From Treponema sp. (GTDB lineage: Bacteria > Spirochaetota > Spirochaetia > Treponematales > Treponemataceae), in contig JAEEYO010000025.1 in NCBI GenBank assembly GCA_016288205.1, positions 62,001-126,000 on the forward strand: 64,000 bases of DNA. The letters run 5' to 3'. Each line of letters starts with the position of its first letter. The stretch's first letter is position 1. Under the pieces are notes generated by a model, which saw only the letters and a list, made by a program, of their open reading frames with translations, was not told the origin of the DNA and made no database searches. Positions 8,159 to 16,790 of this stretch are shown in pieces. The position numbers were made by a program, and so were the translations under genes.

Positions 8159-11100
8159 TCAGCCCTCAACTTTGGAAATCTTTGCGGTCCATGTCTTGTC
8201 ATCAGCCTCGGCAGTAAATCCGCCAGAAACGGAATCCTTCCATTCGGCTGTGGCGGCAAGCGTCTCCCCCGCGATGAAATCCCTGAACTGCACGAAAGCA
8301 TCCTTAAGCTCAGCGTCTCCGCTCACCTCAAGATTGATTCTGTCGGTAATCTCAAATCCGCTTTCCTTGCGCATATTCTGGATTCCACGGACCAAATCGC
8401 GTGCATATCCCTCGTGGCGCAAATCATCGGTAATCTTCGTCTCAAGTCCGACAGTCAGGGTTCCGTCATTGACAACCTTCATGTCTTCCTTTTCAATGCG
8501 CTCGACAATCACGTTCTCCGCCGTAAGATCCACGTCCTGTCCGTCCACGGTGATCGCAAGTGCCTGTCCGTCAAGGATCGCCGCAATCTGCTCGTTGCTG
8601 AGTTTGGCAATCTCCGCCGCAGCAAGCTTCATCTTTGGGCCAAGCTGTTTACCGAGCACACGGAAATTTGCCTTTGCGGAATACTCAACCAGCTCATCCT
8701 CCCTGTCGTGGAAAATGACCTTCTTTACGTTGAGCTCCTCGGCAATTGTGTCCTCCATTTCCTGCAGGACCTTTTTCTCATCGGCATCGCGGGTAACAAG
8801 TGCGACGGCTGAAAGAGGCTGCCTGTTCTTGATGTTGAACTGATTTCTGAGGCTTCTTCCCATGGACACAGCTTTTTGAACCGTGGTCATCTGGAACTCA
8901 AGCTCCTCGTCACGGAAGCGCTCGTTGTAAAGCGGATAGTCCATGAGATGAACAGATTCCTTGTCCTCCGCTGTTTTCAGATTCTGCCACATGGTCTCGG
9001 TAAGGAACGGAATGAAAGGAGCGGCCGTAAGCGTAAATGTCCTCAATGCAAGATAGAGAGCACCGTAAGCCTCAAGCTTGTCAGAATCAGAGCCGGATTT
9101 CCAGAAGCGACGGCGGTTTCTGCGGATGTACCAGTTGTTAATCTGGTCGATGAAACTCAGCCAGGGGTCAATCGCGGCGTTCAGGTCGTAGTCATCAAGG
9201 GCTGCGCTTACATCGCTCACCATTTTCTGTGCGACCGAAAGAATCCAGCGGTCAAGAGGATTGCTCGGAAGATGGTCATCAAACTCATGTCCGGTACAGG
9301 TAACACCGTCAATGTTCGCATATTGGATGAAGAAACTGTAGCTGTTCCAAAGCGGCAGGATAATGCTCTTGATTACATCGCGCACACCCTCGTCGGAATA
9401 GCGGAGGTCATCGGCCTTAACTACGGCGGAATGGGTCAAAAAGAGCCTCAAAGCGTCGGCACCGAATTTGTTGATTGCCTCAACCGGGTCGGTGTAATTT
9501 CTGAGGCTCTTGGACATTTTTCTACCGTCGGAAGCAAGCACGAGACCGTTTACAATGCAGTTTTCAAACGCAGGCTTGTCAAAAAGATGTGCCGCAAGAA
9601 CGGTGAGCGTATAGAACCAACCGCGCGTCTGGTCAAGTCCCTCGCTGATGAATTTCGCCGGGAAGTGGCTGTCAAAGTATTCCTTGTTCTCAAATGGATA
9701 GTGATTCTGCGCATAAGGCATGGAGCCGGATTCAAACCAGCAGTCAAAAACCTCCGGGATGCGTCTCATGGTTCCATTTTCGCAAGAGCACTTGAACGTC
9801 ACCTTGTCAACGAACTGCTTGTGCAAATCATCCAGATAGACTCCTGAGAGCTGCTTCAATTCATCGCGGCTTCCCACGCACACGGATTTTCCGCACTCAT
9901 CGCACTTCCAGATTGGAATAGGATTTCCCCAGTAGCGGTTGCGGCTGATTGCCCAGTCCCTTGCACCGGCGAGCCACTTTCCAAAGCGACCTTCCTTGAT
10001 GTGTGAGGGCTGCCACTTAATCTGGCTGTTTGCCTTGAGAAGTCTCTCGTGATAATCCGCGACCTTTACGAACCAGCTGCCGATTCCACGGTAGATGAGC
10101 GGTGAACTACATCTCCAGCAATGCGGATACTGGTGCTTAATCTGCTCGCGCTTTACAAGTTTGCCCTCTTTTTTAAGGCGGTCCATGATGTCCTTGTCAC
10201 ATTCCTTTACGAACCTGCCCTGATAGTCAGAGACCTCAGCGGTAAACTTACACTCAGCGTCAATCGGTTCCATCGCAGGGATTCCCGTTCCCTGGAAAAC
10301 CTTGGAGTCGTCCTCACCGAATGCGGGAGCAATATGTACGATTCCGGTACCGTCCTCGGTGGAAACATAATCCGCGTTGAACATACGGAAAGCACCGTCC
10401 GAACCGTCCTCCTTTACCGCAAGATTCGCAAAATACGGGAAAAGAGGCTCATATTTTGCACCGATAAAATCAGCGCCCTTTCTCTTGTAGATGATTTCGT
10501 AGTCCTTTTCATCCTTATAATATGCTCCAAGGCGGCTCTCAGCAAGGATGTAATAGTCCCCGCTCTCCTTGTCCAAAATCTTCACGTAATCAATGTCTGG
10601 TCCCATACAAAGTCCCTCGTTTGAAGGAAGGGTCCACGGCGTTGTGGTCCATGCAAGGAAATAGGTCTTACCGTTGGTCATGTCAGGATCGCTGAATGCC
10701 TCTGGAGCACGAGTGATTTTGAATCTGATGGTGATTGCGGGGTCCTGAACTTCCTTATATCCCTGTGCGAGCTCGTGGGTTGAAAGAACCGTGGAGCAGC
10801 GGGGACAGTAAGGCAGAATGTATTTTCCCTCGTAGATGAGTCCCTTATCCCAGAGAGTCTTTGCGACCCACCAAATTGATTCCATAAAATCCGGATTCAT
10901 GGTCTTGTAGTCGTGGTCAAAATCAACCCAGCGTCCCATGCGTGTGATTGTCTTACGCCATTCCGATGTATAGCGGAGAACCGACGCACGGCACTTGTCG
11001 TTGAAATTTGCAACGCCATAGGCATCAATCTCATGCTTTGAGTTAAGGCCGAGCTCTTTTTCAATCAGATTTTCGACCGGAAGACCGTGGCAGTCCCAAC

Positions 11101-11350
11101 CGAAGCGGCGCTCAACCTTCTTTCCCTTCATTGTCTGATAGCGGGGAATAATATCTTTGATTGTGGACGGAATGAAGTGTCCGAAATGGGGCAAACCGGT
11201 GGCAAATGGTGGACCGTCATAAAAAACGTACTCTTCGGCACCTTCACGCTGAGAGACGGACTTTTTGAAAGTGTCATTGTCCGCCCAGAACTTAAGGATT
11301 TCCTCTTCCTGCTTCGGGAAATCAACTTTCGGGTCAACTGCTTTATACAT
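8159..11350 (-). CDS. ileS: Isoleucyl-tRNA synthetase
   Basis: 1063 residues. Charges tRNA-Ile in the cytoplasm. The start at 11350 is preferred because AAGAGGAT sits at the right distance upstream; a start nine codons earlier (11377) has no Shine-Dalgarno. The HIGH-type motif is PHFGH (54-58) and the KMSKS motif is at 611-615. The editing domain lies between them (WTTTPWTLPSNEG near 234-246), and CPRC/CWRC/CDEC clusters are visible. Both length and the GLPHFGH form match the long, eukaryote-like class of bacterial IleS (the class that includes mupirocin-insensitive enzymes) rather than the E. coli type; that comparison is from family knowledge. It is the first gene of a three-gene operon with two lipoproteins. 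Confidence 0.97.
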   Translation of the reverse strand: MYKAVDPKVDFPKQEEEILKFWADNDTFKKSVSQREGAEEYVFYDGPPFATGLPHFGHFIPSTIKDIIPRYQTMKGKKVERRFGWDCHGLPVENLIEKELGLNSKHEIDAYGVANFNDKCRASVLRYTSEWRKTITRMGRWVDFDHDYKTMNPDFMESIWWVAKTLWDKGLIYEGKYILPYCPRCSTVLSTHELAQGYKEVQDPAITIRFKITRAPEAFSDPDMTNGKTYFLAWTTTPWTLPSNEGLCMGPDIDYVKILDKESGDYYILAESRLGAYYKDEKDYEIIYKRKGADFIGAKYEPLFPYFANLAVKEDGSDGAFRMFNADYVSTEDGTGIVHIAPAFGEDDSKVFQGTGIPAMEPIDAECKFTAEVSDYQGRFVKECDKDIMDRLKKEGKLVKREQIKHQYPHCWRCSSPLIYRGIGSWFVKVADYHERLLKANSQIKWQPSHIKEGRFGKWLAGARDWAISRNRYWGNPIPIWKCDECGKSVCVGSRDELKQLSGVYLDDLHKQFVDKVTFKCSCENGTMRRIPEVFDCWFESGSMPYAQNHYPFENKEYFDSHFPAKFISEGLDQTRGWFYTLTVLAAHLFDKPAFENCIVNGLVLASDGRKMSKSLRNYTDPVEAINKFGADALRLFLTHSAVVKADDLRYSDEGVRDVIKSIILPLWNSYSFFIQYANIDGVTCTGHEFDDHLPSNPLDRWILSVAQKMVSDVSAALDDYDLNAAIDPWLSFIDQINNWYIRRNRRRFWKSGSDSDKLEAYGALYLALRTFTLTAAPFIPFLTETMWQNLKTAEDKESVHLMDYPLYNERFRDEELEFQMTTVQKAVSMGRSLRNQFNIKNRQPLSAVALVTRDADEKKVLQEMEDTIAEELNVKKVIFHDREDELVEYSAKANFRVLGKQLGPKMKLAAAEIAKLSNEQIAAILDGQALAITVDGQDVDLTAENVIVERIEKEDMKVVNDGTLTVGLETKITDDLRHEGYARDLVRGIQNMRKESGFEITDRINLEVSGDAELKDAFVQFRDFIAGETLAATAEWKDSVSGGFTAEADDKTWTAKISKVEG

Positions 11351-11417
11351 ATTATCCTCTTGTAGCTTTTTTGCCATTAAATTGATTTAGTTTATCATAA
11401 TGTATAAAAATAATCTA

Positions 11418-11446
11418 TAGACCAAAAGCACTTTTTATGGTATATT
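11418..11446 (+). promoter_or_regulatory. Sigma-70-type promoter of the methyltransferase gene
   Basis: TAGACC (11418-11423), a 17-base spacer and TATATT (11441-11446), followed by a short leader and GGAG just before ATG 11468. Confidence 0.5.
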
Positions 11447-11467
11447 TTCAGCACACAAAGGGAGAAA

Positions 11468-12643
11468 ATGGAATTGACCGGTAACGAAACCCACGGACAA
11501 AGCGAAGAAAAAATCAGATATCAGGCGGAACTCTTTTCCAACAGGCTCGCAAAGCAACACAGGCAGCTTCGGAAATGGGCAAGGAAAAACCGCGTCTCGT
11601 GCTACAGGCTCTACGACAGGGACATCCCGGAGATTCCCCTTTCATGCGACCTCTACACTTTTCTTCCACCGGGAACCGACGACAAACTTTCCGCCGCACT
11701 TTTCATAAAGGATGAAGCCGAGACAATCAGCAGAAACGACGCGGCATCAGCACAGATTCTCAAGGATGAGCTTAAGCGCACCTACCTGCATCTCTACCTT
11801 TACGAAAGACCCTACGACAAGCCCGAGGATGAGGAAAAAAAGTGGCTCGACGCAATGGCAGATTCCGCCGCAAAAACCCTGGGCATAGAGCGCGGCAATG
11901 TGATAATCAAGACACGCAAAAAGCAGGCCGGAAATGACGAGGGGCGGCAGACCCAGTACGAAAAGATTGAAAGCGGCACACAGATTCGGGGACTCGTGCA
12001 GGAACAGGGCCAGATTTTTACCGTAAATCTTTCGGACTACATTGACACGGGGCTTTTTTTCGACCACAGACCGCTCAGAAATCACATACGCATGACTTGC
12101 TCAGGAAAATCGGTTCTGAATCTTTTCTGCTACACGGGAAGTTTTTCAGTCTATGCGGCCGAGGGAAAGGCAAAGCGGATTGAGAGCGTGGACATGAGCA
12201 AAACCTACCTTGAGTGGGCTGAAGATAACATGAAACTGAACGGATTCAACGACGAAAACCGATACATTTTTACCCGGCAGGACGTAAACGGATTTTTGAA
12301 CCAGAAAAACGCGGAAGTCGCAAATGCACAAGGGACAAACAGATTCGACATAATCATCCTGGACCCGCCCACATTCAGCAACTCAAAGCGAACCGACACA
12401 GTGCTTGACATAAACCGAGACTGGCCCTCCCTCGTGGAAAAATGCCTGAACATACTCACTCCCCGCGGAATTCTCTATTTCAGCACGAACAGCAGACGGC
12501 TCTCATTCAACGAAGAGCTGCTTCCAAAATCAGAATCGGGGGAAAGTCTGTACAAGGCGGAGGAAATCACGGCAAAAACCATCCCGGAGGACTACAGGAA
12601 CAGTAAAATTCACCGCGCATGGAAGATTGAGAGGAAATCCTGA
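11468..12643 (+). CDS. Class I SAM-dependent rRNA methyltransferase, RlmK-like
   Basis: 391 residues, divergent from ileS. It resembles the C-terminal half of E. coli RlmL/RlmKL, the 23S rRNA guanine N7 methyltransferase. An N-terminal RNA-binding part (RLAKQHRQLRKWARKN, CYRLYDRDIPE) precedes a Rossmann fold. That fold has the SAM motif VLNLFCYTGSFSVYAA (about 217-232), the acidic loop ESVDMSKTYLEWA and the catalytic loop IIILDPPTFSNSKR (about 295-308). The target base is inferred from the family, because close relatives act on several rRNA sites. Ribosome-binding site is GGGAG at 11460-11464. Confidence 0.88.
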   Translation: MELTGNETHGQSEEKIRYQAELFSNRLAKQHRQLRKWARKNRVSCYRLYDRDIPEIPLSCDLYTFLPPGTDDKLSAALFIKDEAETISRNDAASAQILKDELKRTYLHLYLYERPYDKPEDEEKKWLDAMADSAAKTLGIERGNVIIKTRKKQAGNDEGRQTQYEKIESGTQIRGLVQEQGQIFTVNLSDYIDTGLFFDHRPLRNHIRMTCSGKSVLNLFCYTGSFSVYAAEGKAKRIESVDMSKTYLEWAEDNMKLNGFNDENRYIFTRQDVNGFLNQKNAEVANAQGTNRFDIIILDPPTFSNSKRTDTVLDINRDWPSLVEKCLNILTPRGILYFSTNSRRLSFNEELLPKSESGESLYKAEEITAKTIPEDYRNSKIHRAWKIERKS

Positions 12644-12726
12644 GCCGAAAAGGGAATTTATATCAAAAAAATCTCAAATTTGTAAATTTCGTAAGATTTC
12701 TTCTTTATTATTTTTCGGAACTGTGT

Positions 12727-12738
12727 TATACTTATAAT
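12727..12738 (+). promoter_or_regulatory. Tandem -10-like sequences before the small orphan gene
   Basis: TGTTATACTTATAAT contains TATACT (12727-12732) and TATAAT (12733-12738) back to back. No good -35 is seen, though TGnTATACT fits an extended -10. Confidence 0.35.
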
Positions 12739-12798
12739 GGCTATATAGTAAACGCAACAAGACAATTTACATAAAAATAATTCGCAAGAGGAAATGAT

Positions 12799-13062
12799 AT
12801 GGACGAAGCAGCAGTGAAGAATTTTTTGTTGATTAAACCGGGCGATGCTGAGGAGACTTTCAAAGGATTTATGTCTGCAAACGGCGGAAATTTGGAAGCA
12901 AGTGTCGCACAGTATCTTGAAAATGCCGTGGATGCAGGAAGCAAAAACGGCTCGGCTGAATATACGGCATGGTGCGCGGCGGCGGCAAAGGACATTATAG
13001 GAGGAAAATACGCATCCCTCGCAGACGTTCAGAGTGCGGCAGATGCGTTTGCAGGAAACTGA
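12799..13062 (+). CDS. Small helical protein of unknown function
   Basis: 87 residues, starting at ATG 12799 with AGAGGAAA upstream. The product is acidic and Ala/Gly-rich, probably all-helical, with a single cysteine (AAYTAWCAA region) and no signal peptide or membrane segment. Composition and the good ribosome-binding site favour a real gene over a chance frame. No family is recognised. It stands alone, with a promoter-like sequence before it and a non-coding inverted-repeat segment after it. Confidence 0.55.
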   Translation: MDEAAVKNFLLIKPGDAEETFKGFMSANGGNLEASVAQYLENAVDAGSKNGSAEYTAWCAAAAKDIIGGKYASLADVQSAADAFAGN

Positions 13063-13101
13063 TATCTTATTACCCCATTGGTATGTATCAATCCCTAGCC
13101 A

Positions 13102-13376
13102 GTGTTTGAATAGTATTGGATAAAGCAAGTGCCGAAAATATTGCATGGGAAGCCCAATGTTGATTGAGGAGACGCTGTAATGGAGGTGAGGTTCGTGACA
13201 AGCAGGCATTTGTGCGGGCCGAACGAAGTGAGTGCAATACCTTATACCGCACTCCATGACTGATTGGCACGGTTCTCGCCGTAAATGAAAGCGTTTCCTC
13301 ATTTAGGTTTGTGTTTTCCGAGTTTAATAAGGTTTGCACTTGCTTTCTACACCAATATGACTGATTATTCAAGCAC
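13102..13376. repeat. 275-bp segment with long imperfect terminal inverted repeats
   Basis: The left arm 13102-13132 contains GTGTTTGAATA, TATTGG and AAAGCAAGTGC in order. The right arm 13336-13376, read on the minus strand, contains GTGCTTGAATA, TATTGG and AAAGCAAGTGC in the same order with different spacers. The inner 11-mer is identical and the outer 11-mer has one mismatch. The outer right block includes the last codons and stop of the OmpA-like gene. The interior has no convincing gene but does contain another hairpin (GTGCGG 13212 with CCGCAC 13247) and a repeated 10-mer ATGACTGATT (13256 and 13357). It could be a MITE-like element, or an inverted duplication of the ompA 3' flank. This covers the gene-free stretch 13063-13364. 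Confidence 0.45.
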
Positions 13377-14600
13377 GGTGATTTCCACACGGCGGTTTTT
13401 TGCCATTCCTTCCGGGGTATCGTTTGACGCAAGCGGCTTAGTTGCACCGAATCCCTTGCACAGAATCTGCTCGGAGGGAATGCCTCTTTTAATCAATTCC
13501 TGAGCAATCTTTTGCGCTCTCTCTTCGGAAAGCTTTTGCTGGGCGCGTGGATTTCCAGTGTCCGCACAATGTCCCGCAATCATATAAAGAGACTTCGGTG
13601 ATTTTTTCAGCACATCCGCAATCAAATCCAAGCGTTGGGTTTCTCCCGGGAGCAGTTCCGCACTGTCGCTATTAAACTGGAGATTGTTCAGCGTAAGTTT
13701 TATTCCGGCCTTTGTCTGCTCCAGAGTGATCGGTCCAGGTCCACCCTTTTCCCCCTCAAGTTCCGGCAGCTTCACATCCTCAATGGTCTTTGCAATCTCC
13801 TTTTTGTCCACATGCGGAGAGAATTCCGTGAAAAGAGAAATGGTCCCCCTAAAGCCCACGGATTTTCCGTTCGAGTAATTAAAGGTCTCGTCCACAGTGT
13901 CATTGCACAAAAGCATCATCCCGGATTTCTTGCTAATATAAAGATTTGCGACGTGTTTTCCAGAGGCTCCCACAAGATTTTCATCCCCGTCCTCGTCCAA
14001 GTATGCAAGACCGTAACGAGTCGCCCATTCAGCCTTAACCACATAGACATCCTCGCCGTTCCAGCTTGAGTCCCTCAAATATGTGTAGCGTACAAGCATG
14101 GGAATCTTCGTAAACACGGCCTTGTCAAAAGGATCCACAAGCCTGTAAGACTCCCCGGTCCAGCTCTCTCCCGCCTTGATTTTTTCCTCCGGCATTACGG
14201 GAAAATTCCTGAACTCAGGACAGATTATTCTCTCTTCCTGGACAAACCAAACGTTGGGTTCCATCTCAAAATTGCACTCTTCTGCAAGATTGATTTGCGG
14301 AAGCACGGACTGCATGTTTCTCTTGGTTTTCTGTGTGATTGCAAAGTCCCCGGTAAAATGCAGGTGTCCAGATTTTTTCTCTTCCCGCGTGCTCACATCC
14401 TCCACAAAGGCACGGATCTCACGGCTCGTAAGTCCCTTGTAGGCACCGTTCTCATACCGCCTTAAATCAGTGCGCTCGGTAAAAGTAAAGTTGCGTCCCC
14501 CGGAAAATGAGACGGGAGCAAAATCCCCCGCGAAGGAGTCCGTTGCTAATGAAAGAAAAATAGAAAAAAGTGAAATCCTGAAAAGCGTCCTATGGCTCAA
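13365..14600 (-). CDS. OmpA-family cell-envelope protein
   Basis: 411 residues from a TTG at 14600, chosen because GGGGAGG (14607-14613) lies six bases upstream; an in-frame TTG at 14627 lacks such a site. The signal peptide ends near ATDSFA. A large N-terminal domain of unknown fold follows, built of beta-rich segments including GRNFTFTERTDLRRY and ESYRLVDPFDKAVFTKIPML. The C-terminal 110 residues are an OmpA-like peptidoglycan-binding domain: LNNLQFNSDSAELLPGETQR, IAGHCADTGNP, LSEERAQKIAQELIKRGI and NRRVEITVLE. It probably sits in the periplasm, tethering the outer membrane or a sheath-related component to murein. Its last codons form part of an inverted repeat. Confidence 0.85.
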   Translation of the reverse strand: MSHRTLFRISLFSIFLSLATDSFAGDFAPVSFSGGRNFTFTERTDLRRYENGAYKGLTSREIRAFVEDVSTREEKKSGHLHFTGDFAITQKTKRNMQSVLPQINLAEECNFEMEPNVWFVQEERIICPEFRNFPVMPEEKIKAGESWTGESYRLVDPFDKAVFTKIPMLVRYTYLRDSSWNGEDVYVVKAEWATRYGLAYLDEDGDENLVGASGKHVANLYISKKSGMMLLCNDTVDETFNYSNGKSVGFRGTISLFTEFSPHVDKKEIAKTIEDVKLPELEGEKGGPGPITLEQTKAGIKLTLNNLQFNSDSAELLPGETQRLDLIADVLKKSPKSLYMIAGHCADTGNPRAQQKLSEERAQKIAQELIKRGIPSEQILCKGFGATKPLASNDTPEGMAKNRRVEITVLE

Positions 14601-14689
14601 AGCATACCTCCCCAAAAGCGATTTCAAACCCTACTCTTATAAAATCATCCTGGAGCCGTTTTGTTACGGAAAATCAATTCCGCTGACGA

Positions 14690-14718
14690 TTGAAAATGTC
14701 CGTGCGCTGTGCTATACT
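14690..14718 (+). promoter_or_regulatory. Extended -10 sigma-70 promoter
   Basis: TTGAAA (14690-14695), a 17-base spacer and TATACT (14713-14718), preceded by TGC to give an extended -10. It serves the gene at 14763 and lies upstream of the divergent OmpA-like gene. Confidence 0.7.
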
Positions 14719-14762
14719 GATTTAAACTCAAACAATTTTTAGAATCATTTGGAGGCATTAAA

Positions 14763-15254
14763 ATGGGAGAATCAAAGGCAAAATCTTCGGGGGGAATAGG
14801 AAAATTTTTCCTCGCCATTCTCATAATACTCTTGATAATATGCGCGGGCCTGTTTGCATACAAAAAATTCGCACTGGATTACAACGGAAAATACGCGAAT
14901 GACAAGCTCGTATACACAAAAGATTTCGGGCTCTGTATGCTCGTGACCTATCACACGGAGAATCTTGAGGGAGACGCAAAAGGTTATGCCATTGTGAGGA
15001 TTCCTCCAGCAGCCCTGCTCATGCCCATCGCGACCAAAAATTTCAAGGAACAGAGGCTGGAAAACGACCCTTCCAATTCTGAGGACATGCTTCGAACCTA
15101 CCAGCTGAGCGCGACAATTGGCGACAATGATTTTGTTGACAAACTGTCAAAGTTTTTCGGCTCCGACAAAGGCACAAAGAGCTACGACATCGGAAACAAC
15201 GGAAAATACTTTATTCTCGACGCAATGGACTACCTTGAGTCCCTGGAGGATTAG
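14763..15254 (+). CDS. Membrane-anchored protein of unknown function
   Basis: 163 residues with GGAGG at 14751-14755. One N-terminal membrane segment (about 13-34, FFLAILIILLIICAGLFAY) leaves a domain of about 125 residues, probably outside the cytoplasm. That domain has no recognised motif; it contains GDAKGYAIVRIPPAALLMP and a C-terminal DAMDYLESLED. It is a monocistronic unit with its own promoter. Confidence 0.65.
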   Translation: MGESKAKSSGGIGKFFLAILIILLIICAGLFAYKKFALDYNGKYANDKLVYTKDFGLCMLVTYHTENLEGDAKGYAIVRIPPAALLMPIATKNFKEQRLENDPSNSEDMLRTYQLSATIGDNDFVDKLSKFFGSDKGTKSYDIGNNGKYFILDAMDYLESLED

Positions 15255-15278
15255 TAAACACCCCCTCATCATCCAGCC

Positions 15279-16727
15279 CTACCTTTCGGAAAATGGGAAG
15301 AGCGGGATGGTGTCGGTTATTTCCGTTGAATCGGGCTGGACGTGCTTGTAAGGCAAACGGATTATTTTCGCACTGTACCCAAATTCCCAGAAAGGAATTT
15401 CCGTCGGCATGACCTTAACCTCAGCTTTCCACCGTCTGATTTCATCCTCCATTTTCTTAGCCGCCACCGGCTCATCAGAAAGTGCGAATGGATTTTTATC
15501 AGATTTTTCAATACTCACGAAATTTGAGTCCTGGCCCTCTCCCGCAATCATATAAGTGTATGAAACATGCCCGATTCCATCCGCAGTGTAAATGTTTTCT
15601 CCGGCGCACAAATATTTTCCGTCAACAAACGCGAAGTTCCTGAAATTCAAATTGTCGTTCCGCACAAAGATTTTCTCATAAGTCTTGTTGCCGTCCCAGT
15701 CCATAAAATAAGTAATGAAATCTGCTCCCAAGCGTTTTCTGGAATCCCCGTCATATCCCACTCTCTGACCGAAAAACAAAACTCCCCCGTCAAAAAATTT
15801 TGACTTGCAGTAATTGTATGTTGTGTCAGAGGAGCTTTCATCAATGTCATACGAGCAGATAAAATCCCCGCCGCCGGAATATCGCGACACGAGCGTAGAA
15901 TCCGAATTTTTCATGTAGAGTTTCACGAGCAAATTTTCGTTTCCCGCGTCGTTTTTAAAATCAATAAAACGGATGTCCGAGCCGTCATATTTGCAGCCCA
16001 AGCATTTTTCAAACTCCAAATCGCCCGTAAGCTGGAGAATCGCCTGTCTTTCAAAACTCTGCCGTATTCCGAAATAAACTTTGTCCTCAAAAGCCGCAAG
16101 CCCGATGAGCTCATCATTTCTAGGCGTAAAAACCGACACAGATTTTTTCAGGTTGCCGTCCAAATCAAATGCAAGAAGGAAAAGATCCCAGCCAAATAAT
16201 TTAAAACTCCTCTGGCCGTCAAAGGCGACGTAAATCGTATCCTTTCCGTTGAACGCATACCGCTGCGACTCATAGGCACTTTGATTTTTCAAGCTGTAAG
16301 ATTTGTAGGAGACCACCTTTCCGTCCTTGATTCTGAAAAAAGCGAAACGGTTGTCTGAATATGCCGCGTAGACCGTGAGTGCAATTTCATTTGAACCGAG
16401 CGCATAGAGTTTAAGGAAATCATAGTGGCTGTAGTTTTCGTCAAATTCCCAGCACTTAAAGCCCTCAAGCTCAATCTGGAAACTTGAGTCATAAGCATTG
16501 TTCACATATTTGTTGATTAAAATGAGACATTCCTTGGAGCTGTCGGCCTGATCCGTCGCCACCACAGCCTCGTAAACTGTGTTGCCATAGGAAATCATAT
16601 CCATTTCCATTGAAGTGTAGGATGGAAGCACATTGAATTTTTCATCCGACACATCTTTTCTGCCGCCCGCAAAAAGACCAGCACAAACAATGCAGGCAAC
16701 TAAAATCAATGCAAAAAATTTTTTCAT
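15279..16727 (-). CDS. Secreted protein of unknown function, possible beta-propeller
   Basis: 482 residues, start supported by GGAGAGACT just upstream. The N-terminus is a signal peptide, KKFFALILVACIVCAGLFAG. A Cys followed by AGLFAGG gives a possible treponeme lipobox, so the product may be a lipoprotein. The mature part alternates short beta-strand-like blocks (LILINKYVNNAYDSSFQIEL, LYALGSNEIALTVYA, FAFFRIKDGKVVSY, TIYVAFDGQRSFKL), consistent with a WD40/YVTN-like propeller, but no signature is clear. The function is not known. Confidence 0.6.
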   Translation of the reverse strand: MKKFFALILVACIVCAGLFAGGRKDVSDEKFNVLPSYTSMEMDMISYGNTVYEAVVATDQADSSKECLILINKYVNNAYDSSFQIELEGFKCWEFDENYSHYDFLKLYALGSNEIALTVYAAYSDNRFAFFRIKDGKVVSYKSYSLKNQSAYESQRYAFNGKDTIYVAFDGQRSFKLFGWDLFLLAFDLDGNLKKSVSVFTPRNDELIGLAAFEDKVYFGIRQSFERQAILQLTGDLEFEKCLGCKYDGSDIRFIDFKNDAGNENLLVKLYMKNSDSTLVSRYSGGGDFICSYDIDESSSDTTYNYCKSKFFDGGVLFFGQRVGYDGDSRKRLGADFITYFMDWDGNKTYEKIFVRNDNLNFRNFAFVDGKYLCAGENIYTADGIGHVSYTYMIAGEGQDSNFVSIEKSDKNPFALSDEPVAAKKMEDEIRRWKAEVKVMPTEIPFWEFGYSAKIIRLPYKHVQPDSTEITDTIPLFPFSER

Positions 16728-16790
16728 AGTCTCTCCAAAATCATTTATATTAATTTTACAGTGTTTATCCTGGAAATGTCAACAAGAAGA

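Noticed and set aside
8876-9847. Open frame of 323 codons antisense to ileS
   Set aside because: It mirrors conserved ileS coding sequence and shows no family pattern.
13263-13278. Second sigma-54-like sequence, TTGGCACGGTTCTCGC
   Set aside because: The -24 half is good but the -12 half is TCGC rather than TTGC, and no plus-strand gene follows.
12658-13302. Minus-strand open frame of 214 codons over the small orphan
   Set aside because: Cysteine-rich, compositionally odd, and it overlaps a better-supported plus-strand gene and the inverted-repeat segment.
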